DNA of 47,369 nt from Christensenella sp. UBA2853 (GCA_002350845.1 DEFL01000051.1:1-47369), one strand, 5' to 3'. Shown: positions 16,125 to 25,491, numbered from the stretch's first letter. The notes: generated from the sequence alone by a model not told the origin. Numbers and translations: made by a program.

Positions 16125-18521
16125 ATGCAGTTCGGCTATTTTGATGACCAGAAACGGGAATATGTCATTACCGATCCCCGCACGCCCATGCCCTGGGCCA
16201 ACTATCTCGGTTCTCCTGCGTACGGTGCCATCGTGACGCAGAATGCCGGCGGCTACAGCTTTGTCAAGTCCGGTGCAGCCGGCCGTATCCTGCGCTACAC
16301 CTTCAACCAGTTCGATGAGCCCGGCCGGTATGTGTATCTGCGCGACGAAGTGGACGGCGATTTCTGGTCTGCTTCCTGGCGCCCGGTGGAAAAGGATCTC
16401 GCCTCTTTCCATACCGAAACCCGCCACGGCACAGCCTACACTGTTATTCAGTCCGATTACCGCGACATCCGCTCTGAAGTCCTGTATTATGTTCCGCTCG
16501 ACAAAGACCACGAGGTCTGGTGCGTCAAGGTCACCAATACAGGGTCTGCGCCGAGGAAGATCGGCGTGTTCGGATACTGTGAGTTCACCACGGATTCCTT
16601 CTATACCCAGGACCTGGTCAACATGCAGTACACCCAGTTCATCACCTGCACCGAGTTCCACAAGGATCACATTCTGCAGCGCATCAACAAGTTCTGCGAC
16701 GTCAACGCCGAGGGTGAAAACGGCAAAGAACGTTTCTTCGGCATGGCCGGCAGCCCGGTGGCCAGCTATACCGGCCGCCGCGAGCGCTTCCTCGGTGTGC
16801 ACCGCTTCCATGAGCCCCAGGGCGTCCTGGACGGAAAGCTCGACAACACCGTCAACTTCAACGGCAATCCCTGCGGCGCTCTGCATACCGTCCTTGAACT
16901 GGCTCCCGGCGAGCACAGAACGCTTGCCTTTGTGCTGGGGCAGAAGGGCGAAAAGGCAGCAGAAGCTCTCCTCGCCCACTATGCGGACACGGAAAATGTC
17001 ACCGCGCAGGAGCTTGAAGAGCTGATCACCTACTGGCACGGCAAGCTCTCGCATCTGCAGATCTGCACGCCGGACCATGACCTCAACACCATGGTCAACA
17101 CCTGGAATGCTTTCCAGTGCTTTACGACCTTTGTCTGGAGCCGCGCGGCCAGCCTGATCTACGCCGGTGAGCGCAACGGCTACGGATACCGCGATACGGT
17201 GCAGGATATCCAGGGCATTATCCACCTCGATCCGGAAATGGCCAAAGACCGCATCCGCTTTATGCTCTCTGCCCAGGTGCATCACGGAGCCGGCCTGCCC
17301 CTGGTCAAGTTTGATCACAATCCGGGCCACGAGGATACGCCGGAACAGGACAGCTATGTCCGTGCCACCGGGCATCCGGCCTACCGCGCAGACGATGCGA
17401 TGTGGCTCTTTCCCACCGTCTACAAGTATATCGCTGAGACCGGCGACCTCGCCTTCCTCGATGAAGTCATCCCGTTTGCAGACTATGATGAGGGCACCGT
17501 CATTGAGCACCTGAAGCGCTCCATCGATTTCACCATGCACCACCTGGGCTTCCACGGCATGCCTGCCGGACTGCACGCCGACTGGAACGACTGCCTGGTC
17601 CTCGGCGCACAGGGCGAGAGCAGCTTTGTCGCCTTCCAGTTCTATATGGCGTTCCGCCTGCTCGGAGAACTCCTGGAAGGCCGCGAAGAGTATGCCGAAT
17701 ACCGCCAGTGGCTGAAAATCTCCGCTGACGATATGCTCAAAAAGATCAATGAATTCTTCTGGGAGGATGACCGCTTCCGCCGCGGCTACACCCAGGAGGG
17801 CGATGTGATCGGCAGCAAGCATGACCCTGAAGCCTCCATGTGGCTCAACCCGCAGTCCTGGGGCGTGATCTCCGGCGGCGCTACCCGCGAACAGGCGGAA
17901 AAGAGCATGCAGACGGTCTATGACCTGCTCAACACGCCCAACGGCATTGAGCTTCTCACACCGTGCTACAAAGAGCACTATTTCGAAGGTGCAAGAATGC
18001 GCCTCTTCAACGCCACCACCAAGGAAAACGGCGGTATCTTCTGCCAGTCTCAGGGCTGGGCCATCCTCGCCGAAGCCCTTCTCGGTCACGGGAACAGAGC
18101 CTTCCAGTACTTCAAGGAGTCCTGCCCGGCAGCCTACAATGACCGCGCGGAAATCCGCGAAGTCGAGCCCTATGTGCATTCCCAGTTCATTGAAGGCCAT
18201 GAGACGCCGCAGCCCGGCCGTGCCCATGTGCACTGGCTGACCGGTACTGCATCCACGGTCATGGTCGGCATGGTGGAAGGCATTCTCGGTCTGCGTCCCA
18301 CACCCATGGGCCTTCGGATTTCTCCCTCCATCCCCGCTGAATGGGATGGCTTCACCATGGAGAAGTTCTTCCGCGGAAAGAACCTGCATATCACCGTGGA
18401 CAACAAAGCCCATCATGAAGGCGGCGCGCAGTGTGTCCTGATCAACGGAAAGGCCGCGCCTTCCGATCTTCTGACGGATGATATGCTCTCCGACGGCGAT
18501 CAGATCACAGTCATCATGTAA
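16125..18521 (+). CDS. GH94 glycoside phosphorylase (cellobiose/chitobiose phosphorylase type)
   Basis: GH94 enzymes cleave a beta-glucoside with inorganic phosphate to give a sugar 1-phosphate, saving ATP. The protein (798 residues) has the N-terminal beta-sandwich (MQFGYFDDQKREYVIT, PMPWANYLG) and an (alpha/alpha)6 barrel with NGYGYRDTVQD (about 351-361). ADWNDC (485-490) holds the catalytic acid region and AHVHWLTGTAS lies near the C-terminus. I chose the ATG at 16125 because GGAGGT at 16115-16120 precedes it; the earlier ATG at 16101 lacks a site. No signal peptide is seen, so it is cytoplasmic. Acceptor specificity (cellobiose, chitobiose, laminaribiose) cannot be read. It stands alone, divergent from the T-box operon. 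Confidence 0.92.
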   Translation: MQFGYFDDQKREYVITDPRTPMPWANYLGSPAYGAIVTQNAGGYSFVKSGAAGRILRYTFNQFDEPGRYVYLRDEVDGDFWSASWRPVEKDLASFHTETRHGTAYTVIQSDYRDIRSEVLYYVPLDKDHEVWCVKVTNTGSAPRKIGVFGYCEFTTDSFYTQDLVNMQYTQFITCTEFHKDHILQRINKFCDVNAEGENGKERFFGMAGSPVASYTGRRERFLGVHRFHEPQGVLDGKLDNTVNFNGNPCGALHTVLELAPGEHRTLAFVLGQKGEKAAEALLAHYADTENVTAQELEELITYWHGKLSHLQICTPDHDLNTMVNTWNAFQCFTTFVWSRAASLIYAGERNGYGYRDTVQDIQGIIHLDPEMAKDRIRFMLSAQVHHGAGLPLVKFDHNPGHEDTPEQDSYVRATGHPAYRADDAMWLFPTVYKYIAETGDLAFLDEVIPFADYDEGTVIEHLKRSIDFTMHHLGFHGMPAGLHADWNDCLVLGAQGESSFVAFQFYMAFRLLGELLEGREEYAEYRQWLKISADDMLKKINEFFWEDDRFRRGYTQEGDVIGSKHDPEASMWLNPQSWGVISGGATREQAEKSMQTVYDLLNTPNGIELLTPCYKEHYFEGARMRLFNATTKENGGIFCQSQGWAILAEALLGHGNRAFQYFKESCPAAYNDRAEIREVEPYVHSQFIEGHETPQPGRAHVHWLTGTASTVMVGMVEGILGLRPTPMGLRISPSIPAEWDGFTMEKFFRGKNLHITVDNKAHHEGGAQCVLINGKAAPSDLLTDDMLSDGDQITVIM

Positions 18522-18532
18522 ATCGCGCATGG

Positions 18533-18572
18533 AAAAACCGGTGAATCCGCAAGTTGATTCACCGGTTTTTTC
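18533..18572. terminator. Bidirectional terminator between GH94 and the small membrane gene
   Basis: AAAAACCGGTGAATC pairs with GATTCACCGGTTTTT across an 8-nt loop, giving T-runs on both strands. It serves the convergent GH94 gene (+) and the 18.6-19.2 kb gene (-). Confidence 0.85.
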
Positions 18573-18612
18573 GTGTGCGTTTCTGACGCCTGATTCCACA
18601 AAATGCCCGCTG

Positions 18613-19173
18613 TCAGTAAAACTCGATCTCTGCATGGATTGCGCGCTCGATCCGTTTCTTTTCTTCAAAGGCATCCCTCGCTGCAAACTGGGTATATCCC
18701 ACTTCCCACAGACAGAATGCACCGAGATTGATCACAACATTGAGAAAAACACCGTGCACAGCAAAAAAGGATGTCAGATTGTTGCCCACAAGAAATGCGG
18801 TGAGACTCAGAATCACCAGAACCAGGGAACGCGAAAAGCGGCGCATCAGATACCGGGAAACCTTGTCATACTCATCCCTGTAGTGCGCTCTGTAGACTTC
18901 CCGGAACGTATTCTGGACAGATTCATTGACGGGTTCCGTCAGAATCGTCAGCGTCATGTCTCCACCCCGGTACTTTTCGACAAACGTGTTGACACTCTTA
19001 TACACAATCTCATTGAGCTCCGCATGCGGAAGGAGCACATGCGGGTCAAACAGCTCATTCCTTTTCATCTTCAGTACAAGTTCCTGCTCCTGCTTTCTGA
19101 GCCGAAGCGTCCGTTTTTCCTCCGGGGAAGTCCCCTTTTCATCTCCCCGGTTTCTTCTCCTGTACAGCATCAT
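18613..19173 (-). CDS. Small membrane protein of unknown function
   Basis: I do not recognise this family. The 186-residue product has a highly charged N-terminal half (many Lys/Arg/Glu, likely helical, residues 1-110), including RFSRSLVLVILSLTAFLVG leading into a hydrophobic stretch at about 112-130. A second hydrophobic segment lies at about 135-155 (AVHGVFLNVVINLGAFCLW), followed by a charged tail. This predicts two membrane helices with a large cytoplasmic N-terminal domain. The start MMLYRRR is set by the reading frame, and its ribosome binding site is weak. It has its own promoter and shares the bidirectional terminator. Confidence 0.75.
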   Translation of the reverse strand: MMLYRRRNRGDEKGTSPEEKRTLRLRKQEQELVLKMKRNELFDPHVLLPHAELNEIVYKSVNTFVEKYRGGDMTLTILTEPVNESVQNTFREVYRAHYRDEYDKVSRYLMRRFSRSLVLVILSLTAFLVGNNLTSFFAVHGVFLNVVINLGAFCLWEVGYTQFAARDAFEEKKRIERAIHAEIEFY

Positions 19174-19257
19174 CGATCATTCATCTGCTTTCTTGGAAGG
19201 TTCAGTCAGCGTTCATCCATTGCATCTCTTTTGCGCTGTGCATATAAACTACGCCGA

Positions 19258-19286
19258 ACTATCCCACAAAAACCGCCGCATGTCAA
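19258..19286 (-). promoter_or_regulatory. Promoter of the small membrane protein gene
   Basis: On the minus strand TTGACA (19286-19281) and GATAGT (19263-19258) are 17 bp apart, about 85 nt ahead of the start codon and just after the terminator of the sugar ABC operon. Confidence 0.65.
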
Positions 19287-19310
19287 TTGTCTGTTTCCCT
19301 TCCGGATTTG

Positions 19311-19343
19311 AAAAAACCGGGATGCCGCACAGCGGCACCCCGG
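19311..19343 (-). terminator. Intrinsic terminator of the sugar ABC operon
   Basis: On the minus strand CCGGGGTGCCGC and GCGGCATCCCGG form a long GC-rich stem followed by six T residues, 23 nt beyond the solute-binding-protein stop. Confidence 0.85.
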
Positions 19344-19365
19344 CAGACAACGGTTTGTCCGACGA

Positions 19366-20964
19366 TTACTTCTTGTAAGTAGCGTCGATCTGTCTCTGAA
19401 GTTCAGCGGTGACTTCGTCAACGCCGGCAGCCTTGAGGGCAGCCTGGAATTCAGCGACGATTTCTTCAGCAGTACCGGAATACTGGCCGAAGCAGATGTA
19501 CTTCATGTAGGTGGAGTACACTTCGTTGCACTGGTTGATGTAAGACTGAACATTGCTGTTGTCAAACACAAACGCTTCATAAGGATACATCACGGCGATC
19601 TTGTCATACTCGTCATACAGAGCATTGATGGCATCCCAGTTCATGGCTGCGCTCGGGATTTCCAGATCGTCATTGCGGCCCCACCACCAGTTGGTGGAAA
19701 TGCTGTCCTTATCGGCAACATAGGAGTCGGGAGTATAGCGATAGCCGTTCTCGTCGATCGCATAGCTGCGGTCCTTCAGACCATAGTTGAACAGATCATA
19801 GCAATCGCGGTCGTTGCGCAGAAGGTCATAGACCATCAGGGTGCGCTCAGGATTTGCAGAAGCTGCGGAAACAGCAGCCACACCATGGGTCACGAGGTCG
19901 CGGGTCACATAACCGGCTTCCTCGCCCCAGTAGAAGAAACCGACATCGGCATCTTCGTCTTCGAGGTACATGGTGTTATCCGTGCTGGACTTCGGAGAAA
20001 CGAGACCGGTCCAGGTCTGGGTGTGATGCTGTTCAAGAGCAACCTTGCCCTGACGGAATTCCATACGGTTGTCAGCACCGGTGTTGGACAGAACGTCAGT
20101 CGGCCATACGCCGAGTTCGTCCCATTCCTTGGCCAGCTTGGCATATTCAACCAGCTTGTCGGTTTCAGCCAGGTACAGGCAGTTGATGGTGTACGGATCG
20201 TCCAGATAGCCGCCCCACAGAGCGCCGCTGGCCAGACCGTCGATTGCACGCCACTTCACAAAGGAGCAGATGTAGCCGCTGGCCGGATAAGCCGTGCCGT
20301 CGGTATCCCACAGAGCGATCAGCTTGTCGCCATAGGTGGCCTTGACATACTTGAGATAAGTCGTCATGTCAGCCCAGGTCTTCACACCGTCAGCCAGACC
20401 GGCTTCATGAGCCCAGTCCAGACGATAGGCGAAACCATGGTTGGTCCACTGGGAATAGTTGTCTTCAGGAATGAAGAAGATGTTGCCGTCATAGGTGCAG
20501 ACATCCCAGTGCTCCTTCGGAACGGTTGCCCAGGTCACAGGAGCATACTTGGCAAGCATATCCTCAGACAGTTCGAGGAAGCCGCCGCGCTTGGCGTTGG
20601 GCCATGCATCCAGCCAGTCGGTGGAAGAACCGATCAGGTCGATGGAGCCGTCCATGGAAGCGATTCTCAGGTTGTAGTTGGCCAGATAATCGGTCCAGGA
20701 GATCCAGACGATGTTGAGCTCAGCATTGACCCTGTCGGTCAGGATCTTGTTGAGTTCAGCCAGCATTTCAGCGTTTGCGCCCGTGGTGGGGGCATCGCCG
20801 GTGGTCATGTAATTGATCACAACATGCTTGGAGGTGTCAACGTCGGCCCACTTCTCGGCCCAGACATCTTTCGCATTTTCCACAGAAATTTCTTCTGCGA
20901 GAGCTGCGGAGCAGATGCTCAGGACCATCACAGCGGCCATGAGAAGAGCTAGGAACTTTTTCAT
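19366..20964 (-). CDS. Extracellular solute-binding protein of a CUT1 sugar ABC importer (LplA-like)
   Basis: The 532-residue protein belongs to the large solute-binding family found with LplB/LplC-type permeases. The signal peptide MKKFLALLM...ALA is clear, with cleavage probably after ALA (23/24). The only cysteine (18) sits in LSIC, which is a poor lipobox, so it may be a free secreted protein rather than a lipoprotein. The ATG at 20964 has AAGGAGG 9 nt upstream; the longer frame from 21006 is not supported. It is the last gene of the lplB-lplC-SBP operon, 81 nt after the second permease. It probably binds an oligosaccharide related to the GH2 substrate. Confidence 0.9.
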   Translation of the reverse strand: MKKFLALLMAAVMVLSICSAALAEEISVENAKDVWAEKWADVDTSKHVVINYMTTGDAPTTGANAEMLAELNKILTDRVNAELNIVWISWTDYLANYNLRIASMDGSIDLIGSSTDWLDAWPNAKRGGFLELSEDMLAKYAPVTWATVPKEHWDVCTYDGNIFFIPEDNYSQWTNHGFAYRLDWAHEAGLADGVKTWADMTTYLKYVKATYGDKLIALWDTDGTAYPASGYICSFVKWRAIDGLASGALWGGYLDDPYTINCLYLAETDKLVEYAKLAKEWDELGVWPTDVLSNTGADNRMEFRQGKVALEQHHTQTWTGLVSPKSSTDNTMYLEDEDADVGFFYWGEEAGYVTRDLVTHGVAAVSAASANPERTLMVYDLLRNDRDCYDLFNYGLKDRSYAIDENGYRYTPDSYVADKDSISTNWWWGRNDDLEIPSAAMNWDAINALYDEYDKIAVMYPYEAFVFDNSNVQSYINQCNEVYSTYMKYICFGQYSGTAEEIVAEFQAALKAAGVDEVTAELQRQIDATYKK

Positions 20965-21045
20965 GGTTTTTTCCTCCTTGTTTTTTTGTAAGGGATTTTC
21001 CCTCACATATTCTGAACCGCATGCGCGGTGAGAACCGAATGAAGA

Positions 21046-21966
21046 TCAGCCCTTGACTGCACCAACGGTAATGCCGCCGATGAAGTAGCGCTGGACAAAG
21101 GGATACAGGAAGATGATCGGGCCGGTGGTCATCATGGCCGTTGCCATCTTCAGGGATTCAGAGGGAAGGTTGCTGACGTCAACATACTGGCTCGCAACCG
21201 AGTTCTTCAGGGACGAAGCCTCGTTGACAATCTTGTAGAGTCTGTACTGCAGCGGCAGAACCGTCATGTTCTGCAGGAACAGAGAAGACTGATACCATTC
21301 ATTCCAGTAGCCCAGAGCCAGGAACAGGCCAACCGTGGCAAGACCAGGCTTGAGCATGGGGAGAACGATGGAAACAAAGATCTTGAAGTCTCCTGCGCCG
21401 TCGATCTTACCGGACTCGGTCAGTTCATGCGGCACAGACTTGGCAAAGTTCTTCATCAGGATGATCAGCCAGGAAGAAACCATCAGCGGCAGGAGCACGG
21501 CCCAGTAGCTGTTGTTCAGGTGATAGCCCTGCGTCATGAGCAGGTAGTACGGAGCAAGGCCGGCCTGGAAGAGGCTGGTGAAATAGACGAAGAATGAGAT
21601 GCCGTTGCGGAAGGGGAAGTCCCTTCTCTGAAGGGCGTAACCCGTCATGGAGCAGATGAACAGACCAATCAGGGTACCGGTCACGGTCAGGACGATGGTC
21701 AGTCCGTAGGAAGCCCAGATCGTTCCGCCCTTGATGACCAGATCGTAGGCTGCCGTCGTAAAGTTTCTCGGAATCAGCGTAACGCCTTTGGCAATGATGT
21801 TTTCCTCTGTCTCAAAGGAAGTGCCCAGAATGATCAGGAACGGGAAAATGCTTGCAATTGCGAACAGACTGATAAAGACATAGCCGATGCCGCGGATAAC
21901 ATAGTCTGACCCGGTCAGTTTCACCTTGGATACGCTGTCAAGCATATCATCTTGTTTTTTTGCCAT
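21046..21966 (-). CDS. Carbohydrate ABC transporter permease (LplC/YtcP type)
   Basis: The 306-residue integral membrane protein has six predicted helices and a MalG-type EAA loop (ESGKIDGAGDFKIFVSIVLPMLKPG, about residues 180-205) that contacts the ATPase. It forms a heterodimeric channel with the upstream permease. No ATPase gene is present in the window, so a shared MsmX-type ATPase encoded elsewhere is expected, as in other CUT1 systems. It starts 12 nt after the first permease gene. Confidence 0.92.
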   Translation of the reverse strand: MAKKQDDMLDSVSKVKLTGSDYVIRGIGYVFISLFAIASIFPFLIILGTSFETEENIIAKGVTLIPRNFTTAAYDLVIKGGTIWASYGLTIVLTVTGTLIGLFICSMTGYALQRRDFPFRNGISFFVYFTSLFQAGLAPYYLLMTQGYHLNNSYWAVLLPLMVSSWLIILMKNFAKSVPHELTESGKIDGAGDFKIFVSIVLPMLKPGLATVGLFLALGYWNEWYQSSLFLQNMTVLPLQYRLYKIVNEASSLKNSVASQYVDVSNLPSESLKMATAMMTTGPIIFLYPFVQRYFIGGITVGAVKG

Positions 21967-21978
21967 GGTGCACCTCCA

Positions 21979-22935
21979 TCAGAACAGAGAGTAGTCAGGC
22001 TCAATCTTCTTCACCACGGCATTGACTGTAATGACCATGATGAAGCCAATCAGAGACTGATACAGACCCACCGCAGAAGCCGTGGAGAAGTTAAAGTCGG
22101 AAATGGTCGCACGATAGACGAACATTTCGATAATGTCGACTTTCTGATACAGGATCGGATTTCTGCCGACCAGGTTCCAGAAGAGGCCGAAGTCACCCTT
22201 GACAATGCCGCCCAGAGCGAACAGAAGGAGAATAACAATCGTCGGCTTGAGAGAAGGCAGGATAATGTAGCGGATCTTCTGCCATGCATTGGCACCGTCG
22301 ATCATGGACGCTTCAATGACAGCAGCATCAATACCCATGATTGCGGCAAAATACACAACCGAATTGTAGCCAGTCTTCTGCCACAGATGCACCAGAATGA
22401 TAATCAGCGGCCACGGATCACCTGTCTTATAGAGCTTTAGGGGCTCCAGACCGAGTGCACCGCGGACTACGTTCAGGTAGCCGGTATCGGAGTTCAGCAG
22501 GGAATACACAAGAAGTCCCACCAGAACCTGGGAAATGAAGTACGGCAGGAACATCATGGTCTGGGATACCTTGCGGAAGGCCTTGGACTGGATTTCCTTG
22601 AGCAGGATGGCGACAATGACAGCCAGCAGGTTGTCCAGCACAATGAAGGCCAGGTTGAACAGAATCGTATTCTTGGTCAGCATCCAGAGCTTGCCTGAAT
22701 TGGCCACGAACTCGAAGTTCTTCAGTCCGACAAACGGGCTGCCGAAAATGCCCTTGCGGTAGTTGTAGTTGACAAATGCAACATAGATGCCGGGCAGAGG
22801 TGCATAGCTGAATGCGATGAAGTAGATGATGGCAGGAACGCACATCAGAATCAGTGTCTTGGAATTCCAGATTTTCTTTCTCAGGGATCCCTGAACACTG
22901 TACGGCGCCGCCTTTTTCGGGTTGATAGTGGTCAT
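21979..22935 (-). CDS. Carbohydrate ABC transporter permease (LplB type)
   Basis: The 318-residue protein has about six membrane helices and the MalF-like EAA loop (EASMIDGANAWQKIRYIILPSL, about residues 209-230). N-terminal NPKKAAPYSVQGSLRKKIW is cytoplasmic. It is the first gene of the ABC operon, with a GGGAGG site before the ATG and a consensus promoter some 80 nt upstream. With LplC and the solute-binding protein it imports a sugar, probably the substrate of the GH2 enzyme encoded upstream. Confidence 0.92.
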   Translation of the reverse strand: MTTINPKKAAPYSVQGSLRKKIWNSKTLILMCVPAIIYFIAFSYAPLPGIYVAFVNYNYRKGIFGSPFVGLKNFEFVANSGKLWMLTKNTILFNLAFIVLDNLLAVIVAILLKEIQSKAFRKVSQTMMFLPYFISQVLVGLLVYSLLNSDTGYLNVVRGALGLEPLKLYKTGDPWPLIIILVHLWQKTGYNSVVYFAAIMGIDAAVIEASMIDGANAWQKIRYIILPSLKPTIVILLLFALGGIVKGDFGLFWNLVGRNPILYQKVDIIEMFVYRATISDFNFSTASAVGLYQSLIGFIMVITVNAVVKKIEPDYSLF

Positions 22936-23004
22936 ACTACGCCTCCCAACGGTTCATAAAGAAAAATGCAGCAAAGATATCCAAACTGGTATTAAAACAG
23001 TGAA

Positions 23005-23030
23005 AATGATGCATTTATTCTAGCATCATT
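23005..23030 (-). promoter_or_regulatory. Palindrome over the -10 box of the ABC operon (putative operator)
   Basis: AATGATGC and GCATCATT are perfect 8-bp inverted half-sites separated by 10 bp. The -10 hexamer lies inside the spacer, an ideal place for a repressor. It differs from the AAACCGGTTT operators of the GH2 gene, so a different regulator is implied. Confidence 0.5.
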
Positions 23031-23045
23031 CCATAGGCATGTCAA
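23017..23045 (-). promoter_or_regulatory. Promoter of the sugar ABC operon
   Basis: On the minus strand TTGACA (23045-23040), a 17-bp spacer and TAGAAT (23022-23017) form a near-consensus promoter about 80 nt ahead of lplB. No terminator is visible between the GH2 stop and this promoter, so read-through from the GH2 gene is possible. Confidence 0.8.
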
Positions 23046-23121
23046 TGCGGTATTGCAACGCCGGGACGCATCCTTACCTCGATCCCCTGTTTCGCACGGA
23101 CCGCCTGCACTCATGGTTACC

Positions 23122-25395
23122 TTACAGTTCGACCTCGCCGGCAAGTCCGCTTTCCGTCCATGCGAAGATCCTGACATTTTCCGCTCCTTTCAGTACACGG
23201 ACATAGGCTGTCAGTTCTCCGTCATACGCGCTGCGGTAAGATGCGCGGTAAGGAGTCAGATCATCCGGCTTTCCGTTCTCAAGCCCCAGAAGCTCTGCCT
23301 GGCCAGCAACCTGAACATGAACTTCCTCATGGCCTGCTGCACACCGGTTGCCTTCGCCATCAAGAACAGAGATCTGGACCATGACGACTTCCTCGCCTTC
23401 AGCCGCTTCCGGATCCCTCTTGGCAATCATCATCAGGGCTGCCGATTCGCCGGCTGTCACCAGACAGTCCTCAGCTTCGCCCGCCTTTACCACCAGTTCG
23501 CCCGCTTCGAACGGGACGTCCCAGACGGCACAGCAGTCATCTTCACGCTTGAGCACCTGTTTTCCAAGGCTCTTCCCGTTCAGGAACAGTTCTGCCTCCG
23601 GCTGATTGGTGAAAGCATATACCTTCAGCGTTTCGCCTGCTGCACCTTCCCAAGCAAAATGCAGTTCCGGCAGGCCGCGGCGCATTTCCTCACCGCTTCC
23701 GGCTGCAAGGCGGACAAACGGCTCATCCGTCCAAAGCGCCTTGCGCTGATAGTACAGGGGTTTCGGCGCACCCGTCAGTTTCAGAAGACCTGCCTGGGAA
23801 ATGCGCACCGGCCACCCTTTGCATTCGCCCAGGAAGTCGATGCCCGTCCAGAGGAACTGCCCGGCAATATAATCATGATCCGCCACGGCATACCAGCAGG
23901 ATGCCTGATGGCTGTTTTCAGATCCGAGAATCACTCGTCCCGGATATTTCTCATGATCCTGCTCATAGAAGTATTCACGATAGTTGTATCCGGAGAGATC
24001 CAGCTCATCGGCAAGCCCGGTCTGGTTGGACAGTTCCGGGAACGACATCGCGCTCGTCACAGGGCGTGTCGTATCCAGGGAGTGGACAATGCCAACCAGT
24101 TCTCTGGCCACCACCGGCAGTCTGGAAGCGTCCGGCTTCCTCTTGTCATACTTTCTTTCCTGAGAAGGCTTGCCGGCGTCATTGTTGCCCAGCACTTCTT
24201 CAAACAGCGGGGTGACATACGGATCGTTGGGATAGTCGATTTCGTTGCCGATCGACCACATGATAATGCTCGGATGATTCCGGTCACGCAGCACCATGCT
24301 TTCCAGATCACGGCGGTGCCATTCCGGGAAATCCTCTGCATATCCAAAATGCTTCGGCGGATAGACATTGTGGCCCTGCCACCACTTGTTCTTTGTGCCT
24401 TCCCATTCATCGAATGCTTCGTCCATCACCAGGAAGCCCATTTCGTCGCACAGATCCAGCAGATTCGGGTCCGGAGGATTGTGCGCCGTGCGGATCGCAT
24501 TGCATCCGCATTCTCTGAGCGTCTCGAGACGTTTCTTCCATACATTTCTCGGCACAGCCGCGCCAAGGCAGCCTGCGTCATGGTGCACACAGACGCCCTT
24601 GATCTTCATGTTCTTTCCATTGAGGAAGAAACCCTGATCACCGTCAAAACAGATGGTCCGGATACCAAAGGTGACGCATTCCTTCTCCTCGCCTGCCTCG
24701 CCGCTGTACACGAATTCTGCGCAATACAGGCTGGGGGTCTCAGGGGACCACAGAGCCGGAGACGGCACTTCCATCTCCAGGGTCTGCTTCCCGCAGGGGC
24801 CTGAAACCGTCTGTCCTGCTGCTGTGACGGAAACCGTGCCTTCCAGTGCTTCCGTCTCATATGAAATCTGAAGAACTGCCCTGGATGCATCCGCTTCCTT
24901 TGTCGAGATAAACAGACTGTCTCTCCGGAAGCCGGCGACCGGCCGCCTTCTCAGCCACACCTGACGGTCAATGCCGCTGCCGGTGTACCATCTTGAATCG
25001 GCCACGTCCTCATGTTCCACCCGGACACAGACGACATTCTCGCCTTCACGGATGTAGGGCGTCACATCCACAGAGAAACTGGTGTAGCCGTAAGCATGCT
25101 GGCCGAGGTAATGACTGTTGACGAAAATCTTCGCATGCTTGTAAATGCCCTCAAACAGAATATCTGTCTGCTGGGCCGCTTCTTCCGCTGTCAGAATGAA
25201 ATGCTTGCGGTACCATGCCGTGCCGCCCGGAAGATAGCCCGTTCCGCTGGCATGTTTCCGGTCAAAAGGAAACGACACAGCCCAGTCATGAGGAAGCGTC
25301 ACACGCTCCCAGGCACTGTCGTCCCATCCCATGAAGTCCGCTCCGGGCTCATCCCCATAATGAAAGAGCCAGCCAAGATTAAAACGTTCACGCAT
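23122..25395 (-). CDS. Glycoside hydrolase family 2 (beta-galactosidase-like)
   Basis: The 757-residue protein has the GH2 domain order: sugar-binding jelly roll (residues about 1-150, with TLPHDWAV and PGGTAWYRK), immunoglobulin-like domain (about 150-250), TIM barrel (about 255-540) and C-terminal beta domains. The acid/base Glu lies in WSIGNE (Glu385) and the probable nucleophile in ILGSENSH (Glu493). NAIRTAHNPPDP is typical. There is no signal peptide, so it acts on imported sugar. Activity could be beta-galactosidase, beta-mannosidase or beta-glucuronidase. A promoter with two operator palindromes lies upstream, and a LacI regulator gene ends 47 nt before that promoter. Confidence 0.92.
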   Translation of the reverse strand: MRERFNLGWLFHYGDEPGADFMGWDDSAWERVTLPHDWAVSFPFDRKHASGTGYLPGGTAWYRKHFILTAEEAAQQTDILFEGIYKHAKIFVNSHYLGQHAYGYTSFSVDVTPYIREGENVVCVRVEHEDVADSRWYTGSGIDRQVWLRRRPVAGFRRDSLFISTKEADASRAVLQISYETEALEGTVSVTAAGQTVSGPCGKQTLEMEVPSPALWSPETPSLYCAEFVYSGEAGEEKECVTFGIRTICFDGDQGFFLNGKNMKIKGVCVHHDAGCLGAAVPRNVWKKRLETLRECGCNAIRTAHNPPDPNLLDLCDEMGFLVMDEAFDEWEGTKNKWWQGHNVYPPKHFGYAEDFPEWHRRDLESMVLRDRNHPSIIMWSIGNEIDYPNDPYVTPLFEEVLGNNDAGKPSQERKYDKRKPDASRLPVVARELVGIVHSLDTTRPVTSAMSFPELSNQTGLADELDLSGYNYREYFYEQDHEKYPGRVILGSENSHQASCWYAVADHDYIAGQFLWTGIDFLGECKGWPVRISQAGLLKLTGAPKPLYYQRKALWTDEPFVRLAAGSGEEMRRGLPELHFAWEGAAGETLKVYAFTNQPEAELFLNGKSLGKQVLKREDDCCAVWDVPFEAGELVVKAGEAEDCLVTAGESAALMMIAKRDPEAAEGEEVVMVQISVLDGEGNRCAAGHEEVHVQVAGQAELLGLENGKPDDLTPYRASYRSAYDGELTAYVRVLKGAENVRIFAWTESGLAGEVEL

Positions 25396-25442
25396 AGTTT
25401 CATCCCCCTGCAGGTGCCGGGCTCAGCCCGGTCCGAATGGCT

Positions 25443-25456
25443 TGAAACCGGTTTCA
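25443..25456. promoter_or_regulatory. LacI-family operator O2 (TGAAACCGGTTTCA)
   Basis: A perfect 14-bp palindrome with central CG, typical of LacI-family operators, lies in the GH2 leader. Its centre is 35 bp from that of the identical upstream copy. Confidence 0.75.
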
Positions 25457-25477
25457 TGACGTCTGCGTGAAAAAGTG

Positions 25478-25491
25478 TGAAACCGGTTTCA
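25478..25491. promoter_or_regulatory. LacI-family operator O1 (TGAAACCGGTTTCA)
   Basis: Identical to the 25443-25456 palindrome. It lies about 55 bp downstream of the predicted GH2 transcription start, so a bound regulator would act as a roadblock or form a loop with the second copy. The adjacent LacI-type gene is the likely source of the protein. Confidence 0.75.

Noticed and set aside
15927..18722. 931-codon open frame on the minus strand
   Set aside because: It is antisense to the GH94 gene, which has clear family motifs and a good start. The frame is a by-product of GC-rich codon use.
19168..19186. GCATCAT-ATCATT sequence resembling the lplB palindrome half-sites
   Set aside because: It lies over the start of the small membrane gene, is imperfect and differently spaced, so chance similarity is more likely.
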